Positions 10,886 through 24,193 of a DNA stretch of 64,000 bases are shown here, piece after piece. Under the pieces are notes generated by a model. It was not told the DNA's origin. It did no database searches and saw nothing but the letters and a program-made list of their open reading frames with translations. This DNA comes from Podospora pseudocomata (taxonomy: Eukaryota; Ascomycota; Sordariomycetes; Sordariales; Podosporaceae): NCBI RefSeq assembly GCF_035222375.1, contig NC_085891.1, forward strand, positions 3,348,001-3,412,000. Reading direction: 5' to 3'. Within the stretch, counting starts at the first letter, position 1. Each line of letters starts with the position of its first letter. A program made the translations under genes and the position numbers.

Positions 10886-13800
10886 TTACTCCTTCTTGTC
10901 CGAGGTGACAGTCGAGTCGAGCGACGCCTTGGGGAGAGCGGGCGACGCGTGCGCTGATGGAGGCGAACCGGGATGATCAGCCTCAGCAAGAAGTCTGCAA
11001 ATACATGTGGGTCAGTTATGGTCCATATACGGCGAGTTAAAGAAGCGAGTAAAAACTTACGCAAATGCATTGGCGTGGCCAACCGAGTCGCGCTGCGAAA
11101 CTGGGGGCGTCCCGGTGCGTGAGGAGATACCGGAATCCTCTCCGGTACGCCCAAAAGCACCACCGGGTCCTCCCATGCGTCTACCGCTATTGCTTCTAGA
11201 GTTGAACATCGAGGTCGGGCCGAATGAAGCCATGTTCTGGCTGGAGCTGCGGTTGGATGAGCCCTTCAGACGACGGAGATCGTCGCTAGCCACCGTGTTG
11301 GGAGCCGCATTAGCGTACGAGAAGTTTCTCGAATCTTGACGACCACCCATGGGGCGACCACCAGGGACACCGCGCTGGTTGGTGCGGGCATTTTCCGCTG
11401 CCTTTTGCGCAGCGGCAGCTTCGGCCTGCGAAATTGTTAGCAACATAGTCTCGAACACGAGAGGGAGATGCATGGCTTACCTCGGCGCGGACTTCCTCGA
11501 GGGTCTTGGGGCCCTTGTTCTGCTCCTTGGAGTGCCAGCCACTGCGGCGCAAGTCCACAATGTCCATGAGCATAAACTTGAGACGACTGGGAAGAGTCGG
11601 CAGATTCATCATGGAATCGATGCGCTGGAAATAGGCATCCATCATAGGTCGGCCCTTCTCAGTGCTATCCAGAGTGCCACCAATCGTTCTGAGCAGCTTG
11701 GTGAGAGATTCAATCTCGGCTTCATCAGGGAGATCCTGATACTCGAGCAACTTGCGAACACACTCGTGCATGATGCGCTCTGTCAGCATACCCAGCTTGA
11801 AGAGCTCACCAATGAACTGGACGAGACCGAGACCGCGACGCTTGGCAGCCGCAGCAATGTAGTATTCATCTGAGAGCATGGCCGCCTCGGCAGACTTCTT
11901 CTCATCGCCCTCCTTGACCTCAGGAGGAGGAGGTAGGTTAGACTTCCATCCTCGCTCGAACTCAGTCTGGCAACGGTTGAGGAGATATTTGCGGAAAAGG
12001 GGACCACCGCTGATAACGTTGCCCTGCTTGTCCGTGACAGTCTCATCGCGGATCTCAGGGCTCATCGACTCGAGCATGCGCTTGCAGAACTTGGCATACA
12101 TGGAGGCCCAGTGGGCTTCGTCTGTCGCCTTCTCGAAGGTGAGCTGAATGACTTGGCGAAGTGTCCGACCGTCCTGCTCGTTCTTCGACTGCGCGGCGAT
12201 GGTGAGGATTTGATCGGCAATCTTGTCGAATTTCTCAGGAGTCATCTTGTTCAGGGCAGCCTTGACCTTGCGCTGCACCATTTCGGGATCCATGTGGCCA
12301 TTTTGAGCCACGGCGGTCGGGTCTTGAGGCTTGTTGATGCTGGTCGGTTTCCAACCCGTCGCCGAGACTTGAATGGGCTTGAGCTCCATGCCTGCAGTAA
12401 GGGGCATAGTCTTTGCAGCTTGGGCCTCGGCCTTTGCGTTGTTAAAGTTCCCTTCTCTCTTGCTGCCTCCGCGTCTGCTACCGGTGCGGGGAGAGGGCAA
12501 GCCTCCAGCAGCTGAAGGGTTCCGGCTCATGCTCGTAGGGAAACCACCACGGCCAAAGCCGCCCATAGTGCCCATGGGGGGTCTTCCTCCCAGACTGCCT
12601 TGTGACATGGCAAACCGTTGCTCCGAGGTCGTACCAGGAGGAAGTGGTTTGGCGCCAAACTGGCCCATGGCTCCGCCTGAAGGGAAAGCGGACGACGCAC
12701 CAGCGCGGGAACCTTGACGGCCGGAACCGCCACCCGGGGTGCGGGCCGAGGCCGAACGATCCGAGTCGCCAATCAAAGTCTTGACCTGTTGGTGGAACTC
12801 CATAGAAGGCTGCTCAGTGAACACCTGCTTGAATTGCAGCAAAAAAGCAGCGTCGTATTTGAAGACCTTGCCCTTCTTTGACACCGCAGCGTTGAGAGCA
12901 GGATTGGGTGAGCGGACACCCTCGGGATAAATGTCCAACTTCACGCCTGGGAGGAAGCGGGCGGAACGAAGGGACTGCAGCGCGGCACTTGGCTGAGGGG
13001 CCTCGACCTGGGCAGTCTTGAGGGGCGCCAGGTTCAGAGCGGCAGGCTTGCCCTTGGGTTTGTCTGCGCCAGTCTTGATGGCTGGGGGAGCCGCGGCAGC
13101 TGGCTTTTCGCTGATGGCAAGCTCCTTCAAGTCCTTGCTGAGCAATTCGGCCACACTGGAGGAGCCGCCCTTGGCCCGCTCCTGCTCCCTCCGCTCCTCT
13201 AGGATCTCCATCTCGCGTTCCTTGGCTCTGAGAGCTTCTGGGCTATTCTCAGCCGCCTTTTTGGCTTCTTCAAGGGCCTTCTGGGCTGCCTTTTCGGCTT
13301 CCTTCTTGGCGGTGATCGCGGCCTGTTCGGCTTCACGCTTCGCATCCTCTTCCTCCATCTCCCGAATCATGCGCTCCATGTATTCCTCCTCAGTCTCCTT
13401 CTTCTCCTCCTCCGTTGCTGGTTTCTTGGCAGCCCCTGCCTCGGCTTCAGCCTGAGCCTTGGCTTCGGCTTCCGCCTTCTTCTTTTCCTCAGCCTCTTCG
13501 GCAGCCTTCTTCTCAGCGGCGAGGCGCTCCTCCTCGGCGGCCTTTTCGGCAGCAGCCTTTTCGGCAGCAGCCTTCTTCTCCTCAGCAGCCTTTTGCTCCT
13601 CAGCAGCCTTCTTCTCGGCGGCAGCTTTAGCCTCGGCCTCAGCAGCAGCTTGTTCAGCGGCGGCCTTGTCCGCAGCAGCCTTGGCAGCAGCTTCGTCGTC
13701 CTTCGCCTTGGACTCGGCAGGCGTGATGGTGGAACCCATTACCTTGTTCTTGAACTCATTTCTAACCTGCTCGATTGTCTTGCTAGAGGCGCTTTCATTG

Positions 13801-15707
13801 CGCACGTGGGATGGAGTCGCCGACTTGGGGGGCGGAGTTGGGGTGGAAGCGATTACGGGAGGCGTCTTAGACTGCTGCGTAACCGGTGGGGCGGGAGAGG
13901 GAGGAGCCTTTATAGAGTTGATGTCGAGAACATTACCGTTGGGGTCCTTGATTACAATGCCACCCTTCTTGGGACGAGCAAATGTCGAGCTGACAATCGC
14001 AGGCGCAACGGCGGCTCGTGGCTGGGGGGTGCCTTGGGTCGAGGGAGGAGCTGGGGCAGGGCCAGTGCTCGAGGCTGGACGATCTGAAATCTGTGAAGCA
14101 TTACGGGACATAGGAGGGGCACCTGAAGGGGGCTGGTAGGGCGCTTGTGGCACAAAGTTTGGCTGTCCTGGGTTGAAGCCACCGGCCGGAGGGAGGTATG
14201 GGTTACCCTGGCCCATGTATGGCTGGAAAGGAGGAGCCCGATAGGGATCCATGTACGGCGCGCTCATCTGTAGTTTGGTTTCGGTTAGCAGCCTTTCAAA
14301 ATTACGGCTTTCTGGTGATAAGTCGATGGGCCCCATGAACGGAGGACCCAGCATGGGCGCCCCGCGCCTGGGATCAAAGCTGTATGGGGCAAGCGGGCCA
14401 TCCGAATACTCGGGCGGTGGGGGGCCGCCGTTGAACTCCTGATGGAAACCGACTCCTTGTTCCCACACCTTGCTCTGACGTCGAGGCTTCTGGGAGAGCT
14501 CGAGGGCTTTCTGTTTCTGGGGAGCGCCATTGGGACCACGCATCTGCTGGGAAGCCTTGTCCGCCTCGCGGCGAGCTTGCTTCTTGTTTTTGTGCGGCTT
14601 GAATGAGGAAGAAGTAGAAGAAGAGGGGGGGTTTGTGGGAATGAAGGGGGACTTTACTGGTTGTTGATACATGTTCATGGCGGGCGGGTAATAGTTGGGC
14701 GGAACAGGTTGCATAGTGTTCGGCTGCATTACTGGAGTTCCGTGGGCCATGGTGGGAGTGCCAGCAGGGCTAGCACGATGAGGTTGGGGAGAGGCAGGGT
14801 AGCCGCCCCGGTACGCAGGCATTCCACGACCGGCATGTCCAGCGTTGGGACCAGAGAAGTTCCGGTTGTTTGGGGGAAACCCCATGTTGGGGTTGTTGTT
14901 GAAGTTATGGCCGTGGCTGAAGCTGCCACGTCCACCGCGACCACCTTGGAAGTTGCCACGACCGTGACCAGGGCCGCCGTGCTCACCATGGGCCGAAGCC
15001 TGGGAGTCCCGTCGAACATGCGGGCTCTGAGCCATAGCGGCACCGTGCTGCTTCATGTGACGCTGAGAGGGACCGGTTAGCAAGGGACTGCGGGAATAAT
15101 CAGACATGTTCAGATATGTACTCACATCAGCGTCGCCGGGGAAGCTGCCAAAGACAGGACCCTGAGCTGGGGCACCAGCGCGTTGGGCAAGCCCACCACC
15201 ACTCTGGTGGCTCTGGGGAATGGGCGATGGGGAGTGAGCAGGAGACGCCACTCTTGGGTTGGCACCACCCGGAATCGGGATAGGTGTCGCTCCAGCAGGC
15301 TGGGGAGTGCTGTGAGCAATGGCTGGCGACTCAAAGCCGAACTTGGGGATCGGGCCACCGACGGGACCACCGTTGGCAAGATGGCCGGCCGGGGCGTTGG
15401 CACTGATGGTGACAGAGGGCTTCCGGGTGTGATCAGCAACACTGCCGTTGGCAATGGTGGTTCCGCGAGCGACAGGCATGGCGGGGGTAATGTTCTGTCT
15501 GCCGTTCACCGGCTGGACATTTGCGGACTTTCCATTAGGAGGGACAGTCGAGCCAGCCACCACGGGCGGGTGAGAACCCGTCGCAATCAACGGGGTTGAG
15601 GTCGGCTTCTTGTTCGCACCGGCTGCAGAAGCATACGACGGGGCAGCTACGGGAGCGGTGTTGGAAGTAGCCGGCGTTTGGTTGGATTGACTCGCAGTAG
15701 AAGTCAT
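10886..15707 (-). CDS. Translation initiation factor eIF4G
   Basis: Scaffold of the eIF4F cap-binding complex in the cytoplasm. Four exons on the minus strand: 15707-15126, 15062-11481, 11425-11061 and 10994-10886, giving 1545 residues. The N-terminal third is disordered, with RG repeats (GRGNFQGGRGGRGSF). An Ala/Glu/Lys-rich helix lies at about 690-840. KYDAAFLLQFKQVF near residue 927 fits the eIF4E-binding motif YxxxxL-hydrophobic. The MIF4G domain, binding eIF4A, runs from about 1117 to 1370 (KVKAALNKMTPEKFDKI to LKFMLMDIVDLRRSGW). The C-terminus is Ser/Gly-rich. The first intron (15063-15125, GTGAGT, branch CTAAC) is 63 nt and stopless, so an unspliced reading frame also exists. Confidence 0.95.
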
Positions 15708-18520
15708 TAAGAAATCGGTTGCTCGAAAGCTCTGTTCTTCTCGAGGTGCGCGGTTTGTTGTATCGAATTGATTGCGGGGGAGGATTGTTGGTGTGAGACT
15801 AGGGTCGAGATATCAAATCCGACGTTTGCTGCTGCGCAGAAGACGAAAAAAAAGTCCCGGCGAAAAAGAAAAAACCAGTCGCTCCAAAAGTCAGATAGAC
15901 AGTGTGGAGTTGCCGTTGGCTTAAAGTTGCGTGCAGTCGCTTTCACACTCGAAGAGTCGGGTGGTTGGGCGTGCAGGGCAAGGCAAACTCTATCGTGAAA
16001 GAGTGTGGTGGTGGGAAGTGGGAGGTGGGTTGTCGCAACCGAAAAAGTTCGAGGCGACAAGAGAGCGACTTTGCCGGATCTGCTGGAGAGAGCCCACAAC
16101 AAACTGTCTTGGGAGGGGGTAAGGTATTACCTCTGCTCTGCTCTGTCAGGTCTGAGAGAGGGGCAGGGTGAGGTGGGTCGTAAATCTCTGCTTCTCGGGT
16201 GGAGAATATGAGAGAAGACGTGAATGGAGGTGCCCGTCAGTGAGAGACGTTTTCCTCCTCGAAATCCACAAGATGGTTGTGAAAAAGTGGTGGTGGAAAA
16301 TCGAAAAAGAGGGAAAAATTTGGGCACTGCAGCAGCTGCTTTGATGGTTGGTGAGGCGAGGGAAGGGGGGCCCTTGCCCAGGCATCTCTCGCCGCACCAA
16401 AAAGTTAATCAAGTACCTGCCTGCCTGTGATTTGCTCCCCGTGGTACCTCTGCCCCACTTATGCCCACGTCCCAAAGCTTGGACCAGGTGAGTCTGCCAC
16501 TCACTTAACGCTGACAACCTGCTGCTTCGTTAAGTGGATTCACTGATGAGTGCTATTATCTAGGCCTCTAGGTATGCCAGACTCTCGGGTTGGCTATGAA
16601 CTTTCAGATATTGACATGTGCATGAGGCTGAAGTTGCGAGTAAACCTTGAAAGTCACCTCAACCACGCCAGTGACATCAAAGGCTGTCAAGCTATGGACG
16701 ACGGGAGCCCTGCCCCAGGCACTGGCACAAGCACCGCCGGCTCACTGCTCACTGTGAAATTATCCCGACACCTCATGGCAGCGCAGTGTGGTGCAAACAA
16801 CACATCTGGGCAGGAAACATGTGCTCATCTTTGTTTTTTTGTCCATCCATACCCCAGTGAGGATTGTGAACAAACATTCATTTCAGGTTCACAATAGCAG
16901 ACCATCGCGGGGTGCCCTAAAGAAAGTTGATGGGTCTGGATGCCATAGGTCCCCAGGCACTTCGACTAGAAAGTCTTATTGTCCCTGGGTCTCTTTCCTA
17001 TTGTCCCGATTCTCTTTGAGGCATCACACTCGCCTTGACAACCTTTCACCGAGGGCATACTGGTCTGTTTCTATCGGCAGAACCCAGGGTTTTGGATCAT
17101 CTTCTGTCAATAGAATGGAGGTGTCGTTGTGTTCATACATGAATATTCATCAAGTATCTAAGTGTACTTGTATAGTCCCCTTCCCCATATAAACCCCCCA
17201 CTATGACCCCTGCCCTCTTTACACTTTAAGATTCCAGACCACCCACCACTGACTCCCGATGGCTGGCTTTGACTCCTTCATCCCATGTTCCCTCTCTTGC
17301 ATGATCTTTTGCATGCATGAGCCCTGAAAGGCTCTCATCGCCTGGGTGACCTAGAACTCGGTTCAAGTCGGTCAGTCGGGATGGCGGCGAATCGGTCGCT
17401 GCCAGCGTGCCAGCTTATTGCTGGAGAAGCCAACAGAGCCGCCGCTCCACAACTGGGCAGCCGGGGGCATACGGGGTATGGCATCACAGTGAGGGGTTGC
17501 AGGAATGGAGATGAAGGCAAGCCATCGATGGACCTTTCATACATATCCTTCCTTCTACCAGTGACCCTCCAGTATCCGCGGGAATGCGTCAGCTTTTTGG
17601 ACCGGTAAAAAGCAAAAAGTGTTGGGCTTGGTGTTGAATGGAATCCGGGGTTGCTTTCTTGCATCTGGGCAACTTGCATCCCGTCTTTTTGGCCCAATTA
17701 AACAAAGGACGGGCTTTGTGCGACAGAAAACGATGCTTTGCCCTATGGAACTCTTCTTGACATAATTCCCGCTTCATTATTAGCCCGAGGGATAATTATT
17801 AGGTGCTCGTCGCATAGTAATCTCGGCTTTACTTCCTCTCCCATCAAGTCATGGTAACTGACACAGACGTCATCACAAAACGCTTAGACCAGCCATGAGT
17901 CGGCCCTCGAGTAACAGCTCGTCCTATGGCAACCATTTAATTCGTAATTCCTCCTTGGTCCTCTTGGTCCTCCGCTGCTCCGGCTGCTTAGGTCTCGTTT
18001 CGGAGAGGTGGTGGCAAACCGGTGAAGAAAACCCTCCATATAGGGGGGCTCAGGAGGCGACAGCAGACAACCAAGACTCTCCCCATTTGGGCAACTTGCA
18101 AACTCGGGTCCTTTCGGTGCCTTCAGGACCACACTGATACCCAACCATTTCTGTAACTGTTGATTATCGCCCACCGAACGGCACACTTCGGGGCATTTAC
18201 GCACAAATCAAAATCTCGCCACTGGCACATGCTTGTCTGTCTGGTCCAGAAAATGAGCTGAGATAAGGTGCAAAAAAAGTCTACGAATCGTACACCCGTC
18301 GCACGGCACTTTTGTGGTAGGACTACGACGGTTGAATCTGACTCATCCAAGCCGGTGACGAAGTGGCTCATCTTGCAGATATCACCTCGGATATGTATAT
18401 AGCCTTGAGGGATTCTGTTGGTCACAGCTCAGAAAGATGTTGAATATCGAGTTGTCAAAAAGCACTATTCATCAATGGAGAGGAAGTGAATAGATGGTGC
18501 AAAAGATATCTTATCAAGTT
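15708..18520. other. 2.8 kb gene-poor region upstream of eIF4G
   Basis: The part next to 15708 is the eIF4G leader and promoter. I find no supported gene in the remainder up to the tRNA-Trp: open frames are short (at most about 135 codons), mutually overlapping and without recognisable domains. Confidence 0.55.
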
Positions 18521-18592
18521 TGACCCCGACCCGATTTGAACGGATAACCTTTCGATCTGGAGTCGAACGCGCTACCGTTGCGCCACGAGGCC
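18521..18592 (-). tRNA. tRNA-Trp (anticodon CCA), copy 1
   Basis: Cloverleaf on the minus strand. The acceptor stem is GGCCTCG/CGGGGTC, the D stem GCGC/GCGC, and the anticodon loop CTCCAGA carries CCA. The T loop is TTCAAAT, and there is no intron. A T-run follows the 3' end on the transcribed strand. It is identical in sequence to the copy at 18933. Confidence 0.95.
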
Positions 18593-18932
18593 TTCGTTGA
18601 AGTTGACGCCCGCATTTAGCCATCATCTCGCTCGCTCTGCCCATTCCCATCATCTCGTCCACTCTGCCGATTACCCCTTTACGAGCTCCTCCTCGAATCT
18701 TAACATCCCAATCCAGCGCTGTCTCCCTTTTCCCCTTTTACAACCCCAACACCGCATTCCTCAACGCCCATCTTGTAAGGCCGCTATCACCCATACCTCC
18801 CCCCCTCAACCCCCTCACCAACCACCTCCCCTCCTTGCTCTTATCTCTACCCCCCTTCCCTTTTCTTCACTTCCCTTTCCTATCCTAACCCCAGAATCCC
18901 TTCTCCAGCTCCATCAACACCGAAGCAAAGCA
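18593..18932. other. Spacer between the two divergent tRNA-Trp genes
   Basis: 340 bp, pyrimidine-rich on the plus strand in the second half, with no gene. The sequences directly 5' of the two tRNAs show at most slight resemblance, so the duplication seems confined to the tRNA bodies. Confidence 0.6.
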
Positions 18933-19004
18933 GGCCTCGTGGCGCAACGGTAGCGCGTTCGACTCCAGATCGAAAGGTTATCCGTTCAAATCGGGTCGGG
19001 GTCA
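18933..19004 (+). tRNA. tRNA-Trp (anticodon CCA), copy 2
   Basis: Same 72-nt sequence as copy 1 but on the plus strand, so the two form a perfect inverted repeat with their 5' ends facing each other. A T-run at about 19041-19045 could serve as Pol III terminator. Confidence 0.95.
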
Positions 19005-19651
19005 TACCTGCACGAGATTCCACACTTCAGTAGAGTTACGTCATTTTTGGTGTTTTTCCCCTCCTTTCGCAATTCTCAATAGGGGTCTACTAGGTACATA
19101 ACGGGGCACCATATATACGTTACATATAAAAACCCTTTTAACCTTAGCTGAAGATCTTCGAAGGCCAGGATATGTAGAGAGGGTAGCTGCATGATGACGA
19201 CACTGTATGCGCTAGAACACAGAAAGAAAAATAAGGCGGTCAGGTGGTGCCCCAAGCTATTAGAGAACGATTCCCTCTTTTTTATGGTTGAATTGCATGT
19301 GATTGATTGTACATGACCAGTGCTTGACTTGGCTGTGTTCGAACCTACCATATCCTTTCGTTGTCTGGTACGGGCGTTGAGGTGGTGCAAAGCCAGACGA
19401 TGATAACGGTAAGCCCCCAGACAGCCACATAGCCTGACTGTTATGGAGGATGAGAGGAGAAAAATCAATTCTGGAGGAAATATGTATGTGGGAGAGATAC
19501 AAGCCCTACACTTATTTTCATCTCAACTGCAAAAAGAGTTCTCTTATCGAAGCACAAAAATCATGTACAAAACAAAAGCTCTTCATACACCACCTGTCTT
19601 TTGCTGCCTGCCTGTATGGAAAACCCGCAAGGTGCAAGGTAGCTAGTAGTC
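19005..19651. other. 3' flank of the Aquarius gene
   Basis: No gene is supported. The region contains the likely 3' untranslated region of the minus-strand gene ending at 19652 and the flank of tRNA-Trp copy 2. Confidence 0.6.
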
Positions 19652-22600
19652 TCAATCCTCTTCAGCCTCAAAACCCTCCACTTTCCTCCCCTCCTCCTCT
19701 TCCTCCTCCTCCTCCTCACCTCCGGCACCAGCTGCCCCCTCATCCTCCAGACCTGTATCCTCTAGTACATCCCTTATCTCTACATCAACAGAAGGAACAG
19801 TAACCTGAGGCAAGAGCTTCAGCTCCTCAACCTTGGTCTTGGTCATCTCATAGACATACTGTCCCAAGTGCTCGACCCCTTGCATAGCAGCCTCGCCCAG
19901 CACCGCCGTTGCGACCGCGATGTTGTCTGCGCTGCCATCTCCTCCCTCTTGCTGTTCAACAACCAGTGGCCGCTCCGAAGGCCACAACTCCCCAGTCACC
20001 AGCGTCAACTGGTCCGGCCGTTTGAGAAGCAGCTCGAAAGCGTCCCTGAGTTCATAGCACGCCTCGAAAACCTCACGGCGACCGAGAATGTACAATCCCA
20101 ACCGCGCGCGAGAAAGAGCCACCGTCAGGCGGCGGATATCTCTCAGGTAACCAACTCGGGACGTGCGGGTCAACGAGAGGATGATATCTGTTGAATATAA
20201 ATTAGTAAAAGAAGTAATAGCCAGTGACAAAAAGGGTTTACTCAAAACGCACAATCATTCTGCTCTCCCTGATACTTATCCACCGTCGTCACGATCCTCG
20301 GCAGACCAAAGATGGGATTCTTGGCACACCGATGCGCCAACACATCCCTGATCAACGCTTTCTGACCGGCATACGTGGCCAGTATGCTAATCTTGGAGGC
20401 TGGGTAGCCTAGCAGACGCATGTACTGGTAGATGGCCACCGCATACTCGGCCTCGCCCAGATTCTGGATGAAATGCGGCGTGGGCTCTGTCTCGCCCTTG
20501 CCCTTGTAGTCAGGGACATTGATGAACTGATAATCATACTTGAAGCCGGCGTTGGCGGTGGTGAACTCCTTCTCTGTCCGGGTATGCGGAAGGTCACCGA
20601 GCTGGGGATACCGCCATTTGTACAAACTCGAAATAGATGGGCGGGCGCGGCCTTGCTGGTCAAGATTGATCGTTGGGACGCCGAGACGCACCAAGCGGGA
20701 AAAGAGGGACTGCTCTAGGTTCGCGTAATGGCGGAAAGCGAGACCCTGGATGACAGGTGAGTTTTGATAGTGGTCACCACACAGGACAACTCGTTGAAGC
20801 GCCAGTTGGCCATCTTTTGGCTTCTGCAGAGCAAGCGGGATGAAGTTCCCAATCTCGGTGATTTGAGCGGCCTCTTCCATGATGACATTGTCGTACTGGA
20901 AACCAAGCGCCGCGATCTCGCCCCGCTTCATGGCAGCGTGAGTCGAAGTCATGGCAACGATCCGTGCCTCGTTGGTAAGAAGATAGTTGGCTTTGTCTTT
21001 GTCCCTGCGCAGAATCTCAAAAGGCAGAACGTCTGCGAGTTCAGAGAAAATCTTGGAAATGTGCCGATAGCACCCATTGGCAATTTCTAGGACAGTCTCA
21101 CGATCTGCCCCAGGCGGGAACAGCGGCTGAGGGGCATCTGCAAAATACCCATGGAATGGGAACACTGTGACGATATCTTTTGGGGTAGCATCCTCAACCT
21201 TGATAATCTCATTGAACTTGGCCCACGCAGGTTCAATGTAGACGGAGTTGAAATAACCAGCCGTTTCCGCAGAGCTTCCGTGTGCACCTGGTGCGCCAAT
21301 GCTCGCAGCGAGACGGTTGACTTCATACAAGAAGCGTTGTCGGTTCTCCAGGAAAGATTCTACCCGTCCGTGCTTACTGAAACTGCCCTCGGTCTCAAGC
21401 TCTTCCTCGCCATGACCCAGACGAAGGAGATGACGTTCGTCAATATCCAAAGCCACGATCTTGGCAAACAGCTGGTTCAGAGCTTGATTGCTGTGAGCTA
21501 TGAGAAGCGTCTTCTGTTCTGGAAAGTTGTGGTAGATGTTGTTGATGATCTGCGTGGCAACGTCTGTCTTGCCAGTACCAGGAGGGCCAACAATGACTGT
21601 CAGGCCTGGCTGTGTCCCCGAGATGATCGCCTCAATTTGGGTAGGCGTGAAGCGAACACTGTTGAGTTTTGGAGCATCAACAGGATAGGGACCATTATTT
21701 GGTGGTTTGTATGTCGAGACTTTGAGGGTCTCAATCTCCGCGATGAGGGCAGGCTCAGCATCCCGTCTTCGTTTCTTGGAAGGCTTTGATGGAGCCTCTT
21801 CCGCTGGCTTCTCAACTGTCTCGAGGACATATGGCGGGCCAAAGCTTCCAGAGACATCGTCGTCTGGTTCGACAATCTTGCCTGGCAAGCTTTCGACAAG
21901 ATGCTGCCAGTCCAGGAAGGTGTCACGGAAGTTGACTTTTCTCAGCCGGTTTGCCAACTGTTTGTAGTTGGCACCGGCCGGATCACCATAGCCCAAGAAT
22001 ACCTCGTGCAACCAAGGAGCAAGAGGGACATCAGACAGTGTGAGATCCTGAATAGACTCAAGCACTGGCTTGAAGTTGTTTTCTCGGCCGCTTCTTCGGA
22101 CAAGCAGGTTGATCCCCTCGTACACATCCTGCTTACCCTCAGTGTCGTCCTTGAAGGCCTTAGCGTCAAGGCGAAGCTGAAGTCTCCGGATGTCGCTGCG
22201 ATTGTGACCATCAAAGTACGCCTGAGCGTCGCGGATTGCCCGCCCTCTGTCATCAAGCACCTGGATGACCTCAGCCGCGCGGACAGCCACCAACCCAAGC
22301 TTTTCTGCCTCCGTAACTGATGCCCCGCCGTTCGTGGCGAGCTTAGGTTTTGAAGCGTCCACCGCCAGAAGGAACAGCACATCATCAGGGCGCAGCGATT
22401 CCCACTCACGCCGGACATGTTGTGGAAGCTTTCTCAGGTCAATTGTAACCTCTGCTCGCACGGTTGATGGTTTATCATCACCAACCAAAGGAGGCACAGC
22501 TTCCAGAATAGTAGGCTTGGTGATCTTCAAGGCCATCTTGGAGAAACCTGAGAACACCGTCTCGCCTGAGCGTTTCGCTTCCGGTTTTAGCCTGGAAAGA

Positions 22601-24193
22601 ACACTTTCAATATCCTGACGGATCGCATAGAAGGCCTCGCACCGATACAAAATCATTGATCGCCACAAGAAATCGCCCACGGAAAGATATTGCAGATTCA
22701 GTTTTGGGAGCGCAAGGGGATGAGACCCATCGTAATGCTCAGTCCTCCCGAGGCCGACCTCAAAGAGGGACTCTTCGGTTGGTAAGAGGCTCAACTCACT
22801 TGCCACTTCCTGGAAAGTCTTTCTCCGCTCGAACTGCGACAGCAAGACTTCTAGGAGGAACCTTCTCCCTATGGGTACCTGGACAGAGTCTGGATACGCA
22901 GTGCGCAAACCTAGGAGCTTGCAAAGCGACTCAATCTCGTCATCGGCCAATACCGTAAGAAGGCCCTCGAGCTCGCTCTTCTTGTCGATGGCGCCATAGT
23001 TGGACAGGGCCAACACCGTCAGCTTATCCTTGAAATGTTTGAGCGCAGTTCGCTGAAGCTTTGCAAGATCACCACAATGTCTGTCATATGCCTCCGTCTT
23101 GCTGAGCTGAGCACCCGTCTGCTCATCGATTGTGAAATATGTGTAGTGTGAAAATAACCTGCACAGATCTCGTAGCAAGCCGTTGGCCTCATCGTTATAG
23201 ACTGGTGAGAGAACCAGAGCTGGCAAGACGTGAAGATCCTGCAAGAGTGTGTTGACATAGCGCCTGGTTGGAAGTTGACTTTGCAGATCGGTCAGGAACT
23301 CGACGAAACGCTCGCAATACAAAACTTGGTCTGGCTTGGCGTTGTCGGTATAAAGGAGGTTCAGGAAGTTGAGGACAGAGGTATACAACCAGGACCGCTC
23401 AAAACGTAAACGGGCTTTGGTAGCATCATCAGCCGCGTCATATCGCTTTGCAGATGCCCTCCAGGCCTTCCTCCATTGTGTGTTGGAATCAAGTATGGCA
23501 TCCCGCTTGTCGTCTGTGGAAATATTATGCCATATGGAGATGGAAACTAGAGGCGCGCATTCTTTTCGTACAATGGTACAGTCGAGACTCGAAAAAGCAT
23601 GAATGATGAAAAGAAGCACATGGGTCTTGATGACCCACGAAAGAGAGCTGTCCACGGTCAGGGATAGCGCACGTCGAAAGAGGTCGGAGAAGTCAGCGGG
23701 GCGATCACTAAATATGTCTGATGCAAATTGATATCAGTCCTTCAAGGTTGTGTCAAGTTTTGGGATAGGGAGAACTCACCCCAAGTGTCTAGCCTTTCCC
23801 TCCGCTTCGCGTTCACTATCAAGATAATGAGAAGAACATGAAAGTTGGACGAGTCCTCGCCATACCCAGGCCACAAGTAGCTGTACCCATCATTGTCAGA
23901 TCAACCGAGTTGCGATTCAAGATCAAGATCCCAACATACCTCTCCAATGCCTGCAAGCCCTCAAGGACCAAAAGTGATTTGAGGGGGAAGTTCTCCTTCT
24001 CCAGAGTGTCCCAGATCTCTCTCTTCAAGACATCATTGTTGACCTTGACCTCCGCTGGTTTCCTTGGCAGCCAGTGCTGCCGTGCAAGTGTCGCAAACTC
24101 GCTCTGGCCCTCCAGGTCCTCGACTGTTGGGCGACCCGACGCAGCGTTCGATCCGGAATTGGCGCTGCTCTTGACTCTTTTGGCGGGAGGCAT
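19652..24193 (-). CDS. Intron-binding RNA helicase Aquarius (Cwf11 type)
   Basis: Spliceosomal SF1 helicase that binds introns upstream of the branch site. Four exons: 24193-23940, 23880-23780, 23717-20253 and 20187-19652, giving 1451 residues, close to human AQR. Splicing is confirmed by reconstituted motifs: SYLWPGYGED across the first junction and QNDYIILSLTRT across the last (donor GTGCGT). The N-terminal half is the family's helical scaffold; the C-terminal half is the helicase: GPPGTGKT near residue 829, EEAAQITE near 1064, LCGDHYQ, QGRARPS, DKYQGEQND and ALSRARLGLYILGR. The C-terminal tail is acidic. It shares a 473 bp promoter region with the divergent THO1 gene. The start is the first in-frame ATG, beginning MPPAKRVK, a nuclear-type basic patch. 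Confidence 0.95.

Noticed and set aside
13018-14139. Long Ala/Ser/Phe-rich frames on the plus strand
   Set aside because: They are antisense to the Glu/Lys/Ala-rich helix of eIF4G and mirror its codons; no independent signal.
17660-18100. Direct repeat TGGGCAACTTGCA about 420 bp apart
   Set aside because: A 13-bp match is expected many times by chance in 64 kb and there are no further element features.
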